64,000 nt of DNA from NCBI GenBank assembly GCA_036186865.1, contig AP025043.1, forward strand, positions 31,989,236 to 32,053,235. The letters are read 5' to 3'. The notes under the pieces are model-generated. The model had not been told where the DNA came from. It made no database searches and saw nothing but the letters and a program-made list of their open reading frames with translations. Source of the stretch: Eustoma russellianum. Taxonomy: Eukaryota > Streptophyta > Magnoliopsida > Gentianales > Gentianaceae. Below, in pieces: positions 22,703 through 33,622 of the stretch; within the stretch, counting starts at the first letter, position 1, and every line of letters starts with the position of its first letter. A program made the translations under genes and the position numbers.

Positions 22703-25700
22703 TGATGAAGCCAGATCTTCACCAAGGGTCTAGATGAGCTCAAATTAGCTCCGTCAGTTAACTTGAAGAGTTGTTAACTGGATTGAAAGTTGCAGCTGGA
22801 ATAACCTCTAAAATATCCTGCACAAAAAAGCACAGGTCAGAGGTCCTGGGGGGTTGGCCGTCTAAATCCGATACAATGGCCAAACGTAGATAAATACTAA
22901 ATCTCCAAAAATTACATAAACCTCGAGTAGCGAAACTAACTGTCTCTATTGAATCCTCAACGAGTCTCATCGGAATATCCTCAATCCCGAAACCTTCATT
23001 CTGGATCATCCTCGGGTGTACTAACTCAATTACCTGTCTATCTGCAAAAAAACGTTAAAGCGTAGTTTGAGCGACAAGTCGCTCAGCAAGTAATCTCACT
23101 ATACTTACCATGGGATCATACACGAAGAAGCAAGTGTGACAAAAATATATAACAAAATAAAGTAATAGCATGCTTCTCTTCACAAGTAAACTTTCAATTC
23201 TGCCCCTAACATCCAAAAGCAAATAAAGCAAATAGACCCAATAAAGTACATAGCAAAGTCCAATCAAGTACGTAACAAGTCCAATTAGGGTTAGTCTCAA
23301 TCAAAATCGATGATGCAATTTTCCAAATATGCAATGTCGAAATGTCCAAAGTCAAAGGCCCAAAATGTTGAAGTTCAAAAGTCCAAAGCTTCCAAATCCG
23401 ATTTAGCCGGTCCAATGTCCAAAATCCAAATCCGAGTACAACACGGTCCAAATCCAAATATCAAAATTATCAAAGTCCAAAATATCCAAAACCCGGCTAA
23501 AACGGTCCAAATCAATGCAATGGCTATAGCACTTTCCCTACAATTGACTTATACTGTAAGACTTACGAATTGGTCCCCCAATAGTCAATATGCCCCGGCG
23601 CTCTATATCACAATAGCCAATATGCCGGGGCGCCCTAATGGCGGCCAATATGTCCGGGCGCTCTATATCCCAAAATAGCCAATATGCCCGGACTCTCCGT
23701 TTGTTTGGAACCAATACGGCTTAACAATATATTTCAAGTGTAAGGGTGATTTTTTTTTTTTTTTACAAATATGCAAATGCAATTTCCAAAACTATTTCCC
23801 AAGTACCAAAGTTAGTCCAAATGGGCCAAAATGTCAAATTTGCCAAAATTACCAAAATGCTCTCCAAATACCAAATAATCCCAACGACACCAAATAACTC
23901 AAACACAAATAGACCAAATAACCAAGTATCAAATATCGAAGTTCGAATACCAATTCCAATATCGATTTTCCAAATAAATACCACTCGCGTATATCTATAT
24001 ACATGTATATGCTCACGCTCATACATGCACATATACACGTATATACATACACGGTTCTCCTTCGGCCCACTTTTCTCCCAAATCGATCCATATAATTGAC
24101 AAATTCATACAATTTAATAAGCCTCCTCAAACAAATAAGTATTCGGCCATAAATACCATGTAGTACCATTCATTTAGGTAAAAATATATATACGGCCTGC
24201 TATGTTTTTTATAATCAATTATAAAAGAAAAGTTGAAATGTTTAAGTACCACGTCGTTGCACATCTTCAGATGTTTAAGTGCCACAACAATTTCCAATTA
24301 CACACACACACATATATAATTTACATCATATGCATAAAATCCCATGTTAACATACACCAAAAAAAATATAAGCTTTTGGGCCGAATGTAGCAACCACTGA
24401 AATTTTTAAAATGCATTCGGCCAGCCTGCTGTCTATGTACCAAAATTCACCCTTATAATATATTTTGCACAACATTTAAATTGTGTATAGAGCTGGAAAA
24501 ACATTGCAATTGTAAACTTTTAAACCTTTAGCAGTTCAAAAACACAATTGGCAATTATAGTTTTTTATGCATTTGCACATATATTAAATATAAATACACA
24601 TACATATCATATAGTATCAATATAATAGCTTTGCAATTTTTATAAACAAGGGTACTGCACATCAGTGACGGCAGCCCCTAAATTCATTGTCATGAAAATA
24701 AACTTTCAGCCATGTACCAATTTTGCAAAGAAAACTCAACATGGCCATCATACATATATATACAAACGTTACATCTTATACATATAACAAATTATGAAAG
24801 AATTACATCTCAAAATATACATATGTTGGCTGAATATACTTTTCTGCAACTTTTGCAAATTGTTACTGCACTTCACAATTTATGTACACACATGTACAAA
24901 ACATCCATACTATATATATATTATATATATATATATAATAATTTTACATAATCATCTTTTTTTTAAAACCATTCGGTCAGCCTTCTAACATTTACAATTT
25001 TCAAAACATATTCCTTGTACGATTGGCCCACGTAAAGAGATAAATATGTGTGTGTGTATATAATATTCACATACTTGCTACTTTCACACATATATATTCA
25101 TATATTTTACAGAAATTTTATACAAAAGGCTTGCGCTGTATGTCGAAATACATGTTTATTGCCAAATTGTGCCTTTGTAAAATAATATGCCTTCAGCCAG
25201 TATAACAAATCTTACCAAAATTTGACAGTTTTCCTATACAAATATCATGTCATATATATAAATACGCACATACATATTTCAAAAACCCTTCTTTTATTAT
25301 TTTTCTTGCTTTTCCTTTCGGCCCTCCAAATTATACACGCTGAAGTCTCCCATTCAAAAGGAAACAAATACCACATTGCTTATAAATCGAAATCTAGCTA
25401 TCCTGAGGTGAGATTTCAAAATATTCAATAAGCATTATTTCTAAAAAGGTAAGATCAGCACATACATATATATATATGTGTGAGGTTATTCGGCCGTTTT
25501 ACTAGAAATTCACCAAAATTCCGTATTTAACTATATACATGTACATACACGGCCATACTTAAATACATGTAAGCAACAATCTATGCAAACACATATACGA
25601 ATGCATGATCCAAATTTTATACCAAAATAGCGTATAGATTTTCACAAAACATAGCAAATATAGGGAGATTACTTACCTGTCTCAATATACCGTACAATTG

Positions 25701-26461
25701 AGTTCAGGCTTGTTGGAACCGAAATTATTTTTCCTTCCTCCTATTATAATCAGCCGCTGATCCCAGCGAAAGCGGGGCCAACGGTAAAAACATTGAGGTT
25801 TGGGCCATATCTCACTGAGATTATAATTTAGATGGTGAGTTTAGAGTCTCTTACAGTATGGGCCGAAGAGCAAAGTGTATGAGCTTGCTTTAGGGTATGA
25901 ATGTTTGAATTCCGGATCCTTTTCTTTGTCCCAACTAGTTTGCTTTTATAGACCTTTTCCCGCCTTTGGCTTCTGATGGCAGATTTGATGTTTACTTGGG
26001 GCAGAAAGCCTAGGACACTGTAGGTCTACTGATATGACTGATAGACCGGCTGATATGACTAATAGGCCTGTTGGAATGACCTTAGCGTGTTCAGAAAGTA
26101 TAACCAGCTATAGTCACTATATTCAAACTGCACCTCTATCTAAGGGTCCCATGAGGTAAAGTCGTGCTTGGTTCCTTTGCTGAAGTGCATAATCAAGCCT
26201 TGCCGAAGTACAGAATTGAGTCTGGCTGAAGTGGTCCGAAGTGCGGCACTTGTGTAGGGACTGAATTTGGTGTCGAGGTGCAAGCCTTGGCATATCCTTT
26301 GGTTATATAATAAGTGTCATGCTGCCCTGCTGGAGTGCAGCCAAGGCTGAACAGTTATGCTTGGGCGCTGTACTGCTGAACTGCAGTACTTGAATGCTGA
26401 GCTACTGGAGTTAAATCGTTGACTATTGTTGACTAACAGAAGATTTAATTATGGTTTATCA
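22703..26461 (-). repeat. Left (3') LTR of element F, split by a gypsy LTR fragment
   Basis: The outer part 22703-22855 and inner part about 25790-26461 together match the 851-bp right LTR. The block between is foreign (see 22856-25789). A TATA-like TATAAAAGC on the minus strand falls at 25942-25950. The inner end TTTATCA is followed by TTTGCCTCC, whose complement GGAGGCAAA is the weak polypurine tract. Confidence 0.82.
22856..25789 (-). repeat. Truncated gypsy LTR (G1) inside the F LTR
   Basis: Similarity to the solo LTR at 49490-52654 is patchy but clear in the same order and orientation: ACATAAACCTCGAGTAGCG near 22915 versus ATAAACCTCGAATATCG near 49735, and ATATACCGTACAATTG near 25686 versus TATACCGTACGATTG near 52193. 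The body is AT-rich with (TA) and (CA) runs. A short tandem repeat with CAATATGCCCCGG and GGCGCTCTATATC occurs at about 23580-23700. The terminal 200 bp seen in G2 are missing. Both junctions are imprecise, and ORFs inside look like chance. Confidence 0.6.
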
Positions 26462-26723
26462 TTTGCCTCCATATTTTGTGTGGCTGAGCTGAACTGCGAA
26501 GGCAGAAAAATCTTGTTCTAATAAGCCCGTGACGTGTCAGATCTTTACTAATTGCGCAGTTATCCTTTTATTCGTGCAGTAATTCCCGCTTTTAATGTAA
26601 GCGTTAATTCCAACACCTCATCATTATCTTTTCGGCGGTTTCAGCTCCTGAGGGGGGGAAACTTTAACCGCTGCCTCTTCAAATTTTCAAACAAAAAGTT
26701 ATGACCTTTTGTTTTCTCTCACT

Positions 26724-26732
26724 TATAAATAG
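26724..26732 (+). promoter_or_regulatory. TATA box of the antisense gene in element F
   Basis: TATAAATAG in TCTCACTTATAAATAGGAAC lies 172 bp upstream of the proposed ATG at 26904, a normal plant spacing when the 5' leader is about 150 bp. It is on the opposite strand to the element's own LTR promoters. Confidence 0.6.
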
Positions 26733-26903
26733 GAACAATTACCCCAATTTCTTCTTTTCTTCTTCCTTTATTCCGCTTGCTTGATTATTCTGCTGCACTG
26801 TTGCACTGTTCTTCTTCTTAGTCTTCGAAGCTTTCCTCTGACTTTACTCCAGCTCTTTCAACTTAAGTCTTCAATCTTTTGTAAGCTTTTCTCTATCTTA
26901 CTC

Positions 26904-29300
26904 ATGGCTTCTTCTTCTTTTACCTCAAAATCCATGGTGCCTTCTTCTTCGGTGCAAAATTCAATGTGCACCTTGAAAGCCACTGACCTCTCTGAACTAT
27001 GTCAGCATTATAATGTTGACAGGAGTACCTTTGCCCCCATTCTTTCCCTTCCTCATCAAACTGCCTATGATCCCCCAGCTGGGTACGAGGCAGTTTATGA
27101 GGAATATTTTAGATCTGCTTTTAATCTACCCATTCCGGCCCCCTTATTCCAAATATTGTTCTCTTATAAACTTAGGCTTTCCCAAATAACGCCTAATGGA
27201 CTGAGGGTTATTCTTAGTTATTTGCTCTATCTAAGGGCAGCTGAGAAAAACTTCTCACTTGCAGTTTTAGAGAAATATTTGTGTGTAAGCAGGAGGGTAG
27301 TTGGTACTGTTTTGATAGGAGACCTCAAAATAGTGGAGGGTTTTTTGTCACAAACCTTCCTTCCTCTTCCAAAGATTGGAGGGGGCATTTCTTTTTCATT
27401 AAGAATATAGGATTACCTGAAGGAATCCTTTGGAACACTAGGAATGCAAATAATAGGAGGCCAAGTGAGCAATTTCGCAATGAAGCCTCCCAATTGTTAC
27501 ATTTGCGCTTGGCCGTAGATTGGAAGAAAGTTGGCAGGCACATTGAAGGGGTTGCTGACCTGGAACATTTGTGGCCAGAACATAACTTTCGCCCTCTCAT
27601 TCCCATTGCCTTGAGGATAGTTCGGGGTATATAGCAATATTTTGAAAATCTTTGACTGGTTTTGATATAGCATCTGTGTTTTGACTATTTTGTTCCCTGA
27701 ATTTTGTAGAAATCATGGTATCTGGGACCCTCGAAAGGTTGAAGAACTTGGTCCCCAAGAAGAGAAAATGGACAGAATGCCAACCCTCCTCTTCAGAACA
27801 GGCTTCTGCTAGCTCTTCGTCTGAAGTGCAGATAATCCCAGGTAAAAAAATTTTCCTCTGCACCAGTCTTGGATATGTTTGATTTCTATTTAATCATTTG
27901 AATTTTTCCCTCTTCAGTTGTAACTTCTGACAAACCCCTTCAGGCTGAGGCCCAAGTTCCTGTCTCAGCCTCAGCTCAACCTGGTGATGGGAGTGGGGGA
28001 ATTGATGCCCCCATTTCAATTCCTTCCTCTCCTACTGCTGAAGAGGAGAATGCGCCCTCTCCAAGGTGGGTTTCTGACGGGGCCATGTCCTCCTTTGATC
28101 TTTTAGGAGAGACCCCCGAGGTAAATGCTTCTAAGGAGGAGCCTTCCGGGGTGAAAGCATTGGAGGGAGAGCCTCCCAAAGGAATACCCTTGAAGGTGAA
28201 CCTTCCGGGGTGAACGCATCTGAAGGAGAGCCTTCTAAAAAGAATGCAACGGAGGGAGAGCCTTCTTCCCGAATGCAACGGGGTAAAAGGACAATGCAGT
28301 TCACCTTTGCTAATACTGCCACAGATCCTGAAATAGCTAGGAAATTGACAGAAATGTCAATACTTCCTTGGGATTGGCAGATATATGGCAGTCTGGGTTG
28401 GAATACTGCCCTTAACTTATTTGCAAGGAATATGGCCCTGGTAAGATTTCCCACTACTTTCCATTCTTTTGACTTGATCCCCTATGCCTTTCCTAACCAG
28501 TCTAACTTTTGCAGTATCGGGTCCAAGAATATAACATCCTTAGACGAGCTGAAGAGCTTCATGTCAGATTCTCTAAGTTCTCTGAGATCAATGCCCTCCT
28601 CAGAAATGCCTATGACGAGTTGGCCGAGGTGGCAAGACCCAATAGCACAAAATTGTCTAGGCTGGAGGCTGAGGTGAACAATTTGAAGTCTCAAGTTGCC
28701 ATGCTTACTGAAGACAATTCCAAGCTTCAAGTGGTAAAACAAGACTCAGATTCCAAGCTAGGCTCACTTATGGAAGAGAATTCCAGACTTCAAGCTGGGA
28801 AACAAGATTCTGACATCAAGCTAGCTGCTGCAAAATCCGAAGTGATAGAGCTGAAGGATGCACTGACTAATGCTGAGTTGGTTTCTTCCAAAGCCCAGGC
28901 TGAGCTGGAGTTCTACCAAAAGGAACTTAGCACTTCTGATCAAGAATTGTCCAACAGCAAGCCTGAGCTGAACTAGCAACTGGAGGCATAAAAGAAAAGC
29001 AGGGCTGATCTCCTCCAACAATTTGAACTTCAAGCTGAGGAGATCAGGAAGAATGACGTTGCTGAGTTCAGACAATCTGAGCTTTTTACTAGAAATTTCT
29101 TGAAGATTCAAGGCATTGCAATTGCTGTTGGGCAAACTTGGGCAATTGATGCTTGTTCTGAGGTCTGCCCAAGCCTGCACAAGAACCATCCTCGGATTGC
29201 TGAATTGTACAACCCTGAGGCTGAAAGCTTGCTTGAAAATCAAATTACTCAGTTCCAAAGTGGGGTTGATCTCAGAGAGGATGAGGATGTTGTAGAGTAG
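26904..29300 (+). pseudogene. Four-exon antisense gene of element F (gypsy-type transposon protein family, coiled coil)
   Basis: Exon 1 (26904-27626) encodes MASSSFTSKS, then a globular region with PNGLRVILSYLLYL and, after a 1-nt frameshift near 27270-27290, SWYCFDRRP and SSSKDWRGHFFF. This resembles the plant 'putative gypsy type transposon' domain (PF04195-like). Introns 27627-27709, 27842-27917 and 28441-28514 (83, 76 and 74 bp) all have GT-AG ends, and the reading phase agrees across each (1, 1 and 0). Exon 3 has acidic repeats (NASEGEPSKKNATEGEPS) and a frameshift near 28195. Exon 4 is a long coiled coil (LEAEVNNLKSQVAML and following) with stops at 28974 and 28988, then a tail to the stop at 29300. 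Without the lesions it would encode roughly 700 residues. The start is the first ATG in a good context. Function is unknown. Confidence 0.72.
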
Positions 29301-29778
29301 AATAGGACTCCTTTTGTAAATTTTTGTAGTTGTAATAGATACTCTTTTAATGAGAATCCACTTTTCTTCAACTTGTGTTCTTCAGCTTATTTCAATTTTT
29401 TTGGATTTGCTTTCTGTATGTAAAGCTTTACTCATTTCCATAGTTGACGCATTTGTCTTCAGACTTGAAACTTTTCTTGCTCTACTCTCATAGCTTGCAA
29501 GTATTTTTCTTCGGCTCTGCGAAGTTCTATCTCCATTTGCTTTATGCAAATATTTGTCTTCAGCTTTGCCCAAAGAGTTTTTCAATCTCTTCTTCGTTGG
29601 CTTTTTGCCCAAGTGTTAGGCTTCAGCCTCCATTCTTGGCACTAAAAATGTTAAGCCTTTTAACTGAACTGCAACTCTGCCGTGCTTTAAGATATAGGGA
29701 TTCCTATACCCCGATGTTATGTCCCGCTGGACCTTTTCAGCCCTGCTAATTTAAAATATGAGGAAACTTGTTCCACAT

Positions 29779-30903
29779 GTTGAGTTTCGCTCAACCCCTT
29801 AGACCTGGTGAGGTGAGGCTTTGGGGAACTTTTCTCATTGTTGAGACCTGCTCAACATCTCAGTCCTGCTGAGGTGAAATATAGGGGAACTTATCCCATT
29901 GTTGAGACCTGCTCAACCTCTCAGTCCTGCTGAGTTGAAATATCGGGAAACCTGTCCCATCTTGTTGAGACCTGCTCAACCTCTCAGACCTGCTGAGGTA
30001 GAATATCGGGAAACCTGTCCCATTTTGTTGAGACCTGCTCAACCTCTCAGACCTGTTGAGGTAGAATATCAGAAACCTGTCCTATCTTGTTGAGACCTGC
30101 TGAGGTAGAATATCAGGAAAACTGTCCCATTTTGTTGAGACCTGCTCAACCTCTCAGACCTACTGAAACCTATCCCATTTTGTTGAGACCTGCTCAACCT
30201 CTCAGACCTGCTGAGGTAGAATATCGGGAAACCTATCCCATTTTGTTGAGACCTGCTCAACTTCTCAGACCTGCTGAGGTAGAATATCGGGAAACCTGGC
30301 CCATCTTGTTGAGACCTGCTCAACCTCTTACACCCGCTGAGATAGAATATCGGGAACCCATTTTGTTGAGACCTGCTCAACCTCTCAGACCTGCTGAGGT
30401 AGAATATCAGGAAATATGTCCCATCTTTTTGATACCTCTCAACCTCTCAGACCTGCTGAGGTAGAATATCGGGAAACCTGTCCCATTTTGTTGAGACCTG
30501 CTCAACCTCTCAGACCTGCTAAGGTAGAATATCGGGAAACCTGTCCTATTTTGTTGAGACCTGCTCAACCTCTCAGACCTGCTGAGGTAGAATATCGGAA
30601 AACCTATCCCATTTTGTTGAGACCTGCTCAACCTCTCAGACCTGCTGAGGTAGAATATCGGGAAACATGTCCCATCTTGTTGAGACCTCTCAACCTGCCA
30701 GACCTGCTGAGGTAGAATATCGGAAAACTTGTTCCATTTTGTTGAGACCTGCTCAACCTCTCAGACCGCTAAGGTAGAATATCGGGAAACCTGTCCCATT
30801 TTGTTAAGACCTGCTCAACCTCTCAGACCTGCTGAGGTAGAATATCAGGAAACCTGTCTCATTTTGTTGAGACCTGCTTAACCTCTCAGACCTGCTGAGG
30901 TAT
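29779..30903. repeat. 63-bp tandem repeat array, about 19 units, with two hairpins per unit
   Basis: Unit starts (GTTGAG) fall at 29779, 29840, 29901, 29964, 30027, 30089, 30133, 30182, 30245, 30308, 30365, then about 30427 to 30866. The standard spacing is 63 bp with a few short units. Each unit holds GTTGAG-ACCTG-CTCAAC and CTCAG-ACCTG-CTGAG, two hairpins with the same five-base loop. The period is 21 codons, so frames stay open on both strands. Those frames are a by-product of the repeat and I do not call them genes. The array lies between the antisense gene and gag of element F. Confidence 0.92.
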
Positions 30904-31113
30904 GCCCCCACTTTCGTTGTGGGTTATAGGTAGGCATAAATTATTGCCTCATGCACCATATGGTGACTTAACTTTCCTGGCTGAATGCCAAATAAGAATA
31001 CTCAGCTGAATATAAGAAATTGATCCTTCGATAATATAAGGCTGAGCCAAAAGATACCGGATGAGCACAAGAAGAAATAAACACTGATTCGATTGAATCA
31101 GAGACTTTTGCTG

Positions 31114-31983
31114 TTACATCATCCTTATATGCTCAGGAACCCGTAACCCCCTTTCATCAGGATCTGAATCCTCATCACTTGGCAACCCATGACGAGACCC
31201 AGGTTTACAACTCTCATCCGGAGGGGGTTTACCAAAGTCTAGCCTGTTGTGGAGCCTAGACCTCGGATTATAGAAACGTTGCAGGTGACCCAGCTCGATA
31301 AGACGCCCAATCTCTTGCCCGAGCTGCCTACAGTCTTCTGTATCATGTCCAATATCATGATGATAAAGGCAGTACAGTCGGTGGTTTTTTTTGTGGTTCG
31401 GTCCAGCCAGGGGCTGGGGTTCCTTTGCCAGAGATTTTTTCCTCATGTAGGAAAGGATATGGGCTTTTGAAGCCAGTAGAGAGTTCCTTTCCTTTCCTCG
31501 GCCTCCTAACCGAATCTTGACAGAGCACTTTTCCTGCAACGGTGCTTTGCCTTTATTGTCAACTTTTATGCCATGTTTGAATAGCAAGGAGGCTTTCTGA
31601 GTACATTTTAATCTCTGGTGGCTAGACTTTTGTTCTGGCCGCCTCGCCTCGGCCATAAACTCGGCCTGACGCCTGGGGTAATAACCAGGCCGAGTGGGAG
31701 AGTACTCCAGGTGTTCCAGTGGGTGAGAGTTACTGGAATGAGACCCACTGGACCTTGCTGCAGAGGCCTTCCCTTTCATCTCCCTCACTACAGCTTGAAA
31801 CACACCTGGATTTTGAGCCACATAGCGTATGGCTCGAATATGCTCTTCATAGGTGAAGGCAGTGGTGGGAGTTGAGGATTCTCCCGGCTCTGTAGAGCAC
31901 TGTTCAATTTGCTGTTGAGAAGACATTTGGCTTCTCTTAGATGTCGTAAGTCGCTTGGACCCTTGTCTATCTCTTTTATCCAT
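31114..31983 (-). pseudogene. Gag fragment of element F (289-residue open frame)
   Basis: This is an uninterrupted frame of 289 codons starting MDKRDRQGSKRL. A basic, Q- and S-rich N-terminal part is followed by YCLYHHDIGHDTEDCRQL and then IGRLIELGHLQRFY. That C/H block followed by a basic 'I..GHL..F' stretch is typical of gag from plant Tat/Retand-type gypsy elements. The usual large capsid region upstream is missing or shortened to TFTYEEHIRAIRYVAQNP-like sequence, so this is a deleted gag. It starts about 90 bp downstream of the primer site on the minus strand. Whether it is translated is unknown. Confidence 0.72.
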
Positions 31984-32060
31984 CTTTCTCTTGATAGCTC
32001 GCTAAGGTAACTAGAACAGATCTGAGTAACTGTTTTCTGGGTTAAGGGACAAAGGGGCCC

Positions 32061-32074
32061 TTCCTCTAGCGCCA
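32061..32074 (-). other. Primer binding site of element F
   Basis: On the minus strand the LTR end CTTCATCA is followed by TT and TGGCGCTAGAGGAA. A TGGCGC start is complementary to a tRNA ending GCGCCA, as in plant Tat/Athila-type elements. The tRNA species was not determined. Confidence 0.72.
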
Positions 32075-32076
32075 AA

Positions 32077-32927
32077 TGATGAAGCCGGATCTTCACCAAG
32101 GGACTAGATGACCTCAAATTAGCTCCGTCAGTTAACTTGAAGAGTTGTTAACTGGATTGAAAGTTGCAGCTGGAATAACCTCTAAAATATCCTGCACAAG
32201 AAAGCACAGGTCAGAGGTCCCAGGGGGTTGGCCCTGGGAAAAAATCCTCCGACGCTCAAGTCAGTTTGGGCCATATCTCACTGAGATTATAATTTAGATG
32301 GTGAGTTTCGAGTCTCTTACCGTATGGGCCGAAGAGCAAAGTGTATGAGATTGCTTTAGGGTATGAATGTTTGAATTCCGGATCCTTTTTTTTGTCCCAA
32401 CTGGTTTGCTTTTATAGACCTTTTCCCGCCTTTGGCTTCTGATGGCAGATTTGATGTTTACTTGGGGCAGAAAGCCTAGGACGCTGTAGGTCTGCTGATG
32501 TGACTGATAGACCGGCTGATATGACTAATAAGCCTGCTGGAATGACCTTAGCGTGTTCAGAAAGTATAACCAGTTGTAGTCACTATATTCAAACTGCACC
32601 TCTATCTGAGAGTCCCACGAGGTAAGATAGTGCTTGGTTCCTTTGCTGAAGTGCATAATCAAGCCTTGCCGAAGTACAGAATTGAGTCCGGCTGAAGTGG
32701 TCCAAAGTGCGGCACTTGTGTAGGGACTGAAGTTGGTGTCGATGTGCAAGCCTTGACATATCCTTTGGTTATATAATAAGTGTCATGCTACCCTGCTGGA
32801 GTGCAGCCAAAGCTGAACAGTCATGCTTGGGCGCTGTACTGCTGAACTGCAGTACTTGAGTGCTGAGCTACTGGAGTTAAACCGTTTACTGTTGTTGACT
32901 AACAGACGATTTAATTATGATTTATCA
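32077..32927 (-). repeat. Right (5') LTR of element F (851 bp)
   Basis: TGATGAAGCC at 32077 to TTTATCA at 32927. It matches 22703-22855 plus about 25790-26461. The minus-strand TATA box TATAAAAGC is at 32408-32416, in the right direction to transcribe gag. The 5-bp flank CCAGG pairs with CCAGC on the other side. Confidence 0.88.
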
Positions 32928-33622
32928 CCAGGTAAAGTAGAGGTGACTGGTATTTGATGGCTCTCTACCAGAAATGTTAATGATAACATGCGATCCTGGT
33001 AAGCGCCAAAGGGCTGTCCAATGTCCCCTGGGCCAAAGTGACTTGAATGTGTACATATCCGATATGCAATAATATACAAAAAAAAACGGCTTAGTGAATT
33101 ATTAAGTAAAATTTTTTTATTTAGTAACTTTTAATTAAAATATGGGCTGTGACATAGAGTGAGTTTATCGTAGTATGATGCAATTTTTATTCAGAATAAC
33201 TAAATCATAAGTACACTAAAATTTTTTTATGAAGAATTTAGAAGGAACATTATTAAATATTGAAATTTAGACAAGAGTCGATAATTATATAAACAGGTAC
33301 ACAAAAATTTCCATTTTGCAAGGGTGGTATGTTTTTGCATTTTAGATGGTTATGACGTGTCGTTATATGTGGATTTATATTTGTTAAGGAGCCAAAACAC
33401 TTGTTATACATGTTAGGATAATTTAATTATATTTGAAGAAAAGTATTTTTCCTTTTTTGATCGTTAACGGTACGATTATGCTTTCATGAGAAATGGAAAT
33501 TCATTTCCCAAATAATAACGAAAAAGAAAAGAAATTCGTTTAGGTGGCGTCCAATTTTTTGCTATTTTGGGATTTGGACCCTTATTATGTGGAAGTGTGG
33601 AAGTTTCAGAGGTATATGAGAT
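32928..33622. other. AT-rich spacer upstream of the host gene
   Basis: No gene or element was recognised. It includes the target duplication at its left edge and the presumed promoter and leader of the gene at 33623. No clear TATA box stands at a good distance. Confidence 0.4.

Larger units (their letters stand above)
22703..32927 (-). mobile_element. Tat-like non-autonomous Ty3/gypsy element F
   Basis: LTRs at 22703-26461 (interrupted) and 32077-32927 start TGATGAAGCC and end TTTATCA on the plus strand. Target duplications are CCAGC (22698-22702) and CCAGG (32928-32932), one mismatch. Read on the minus strand the order is LTR, primer site TGGCGCTAGAGGAA, gag fragment (31983-31114), 63-bp minisatellite, an antisense spliced gene, a weak purine tract, LTR. 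No protease, RT, RNase H or integrase was found. Plant Tat-lineage gypsy elements are known to carry extra ORFs, some antisense near the 3' LTR. Gag type, primer type and layout fit that lineage. Movement would need enzymes from elsewhere. Confidence 0.85.

Noticed and set aside
22477..22743. 88-codon minus-strand frame as a host exon
   Set aside because: It runs into the element F LTR, and across the rebuilt empty site the upstream frame closes at a stop. No known motif.
23310..24169. Several 80-120 codon frames on both strands
   Set aside because: They lie in an AT-rich gypsy LTR fragment, overlap one another on opposite strands and have repetitive composition.
24900..24945. (TA)n runs as possible replication origin or promoter
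   Set aside because: Simple microsatellites are frequent throughout these AT-rich LTRs and no supporting context exists.
29860..30715. Overlapping open frames of 60-125 codons on both strands in the 63-bp array
   Set aside because: The period is a multiple of three, so any stop-free unit gives open frames throughout. Nothing else supports coding.
30337..30903. CRISPR-like array
   Set aside because: The repeats are contiguous with no unique spacers, and the context is a plant retrotransposon.
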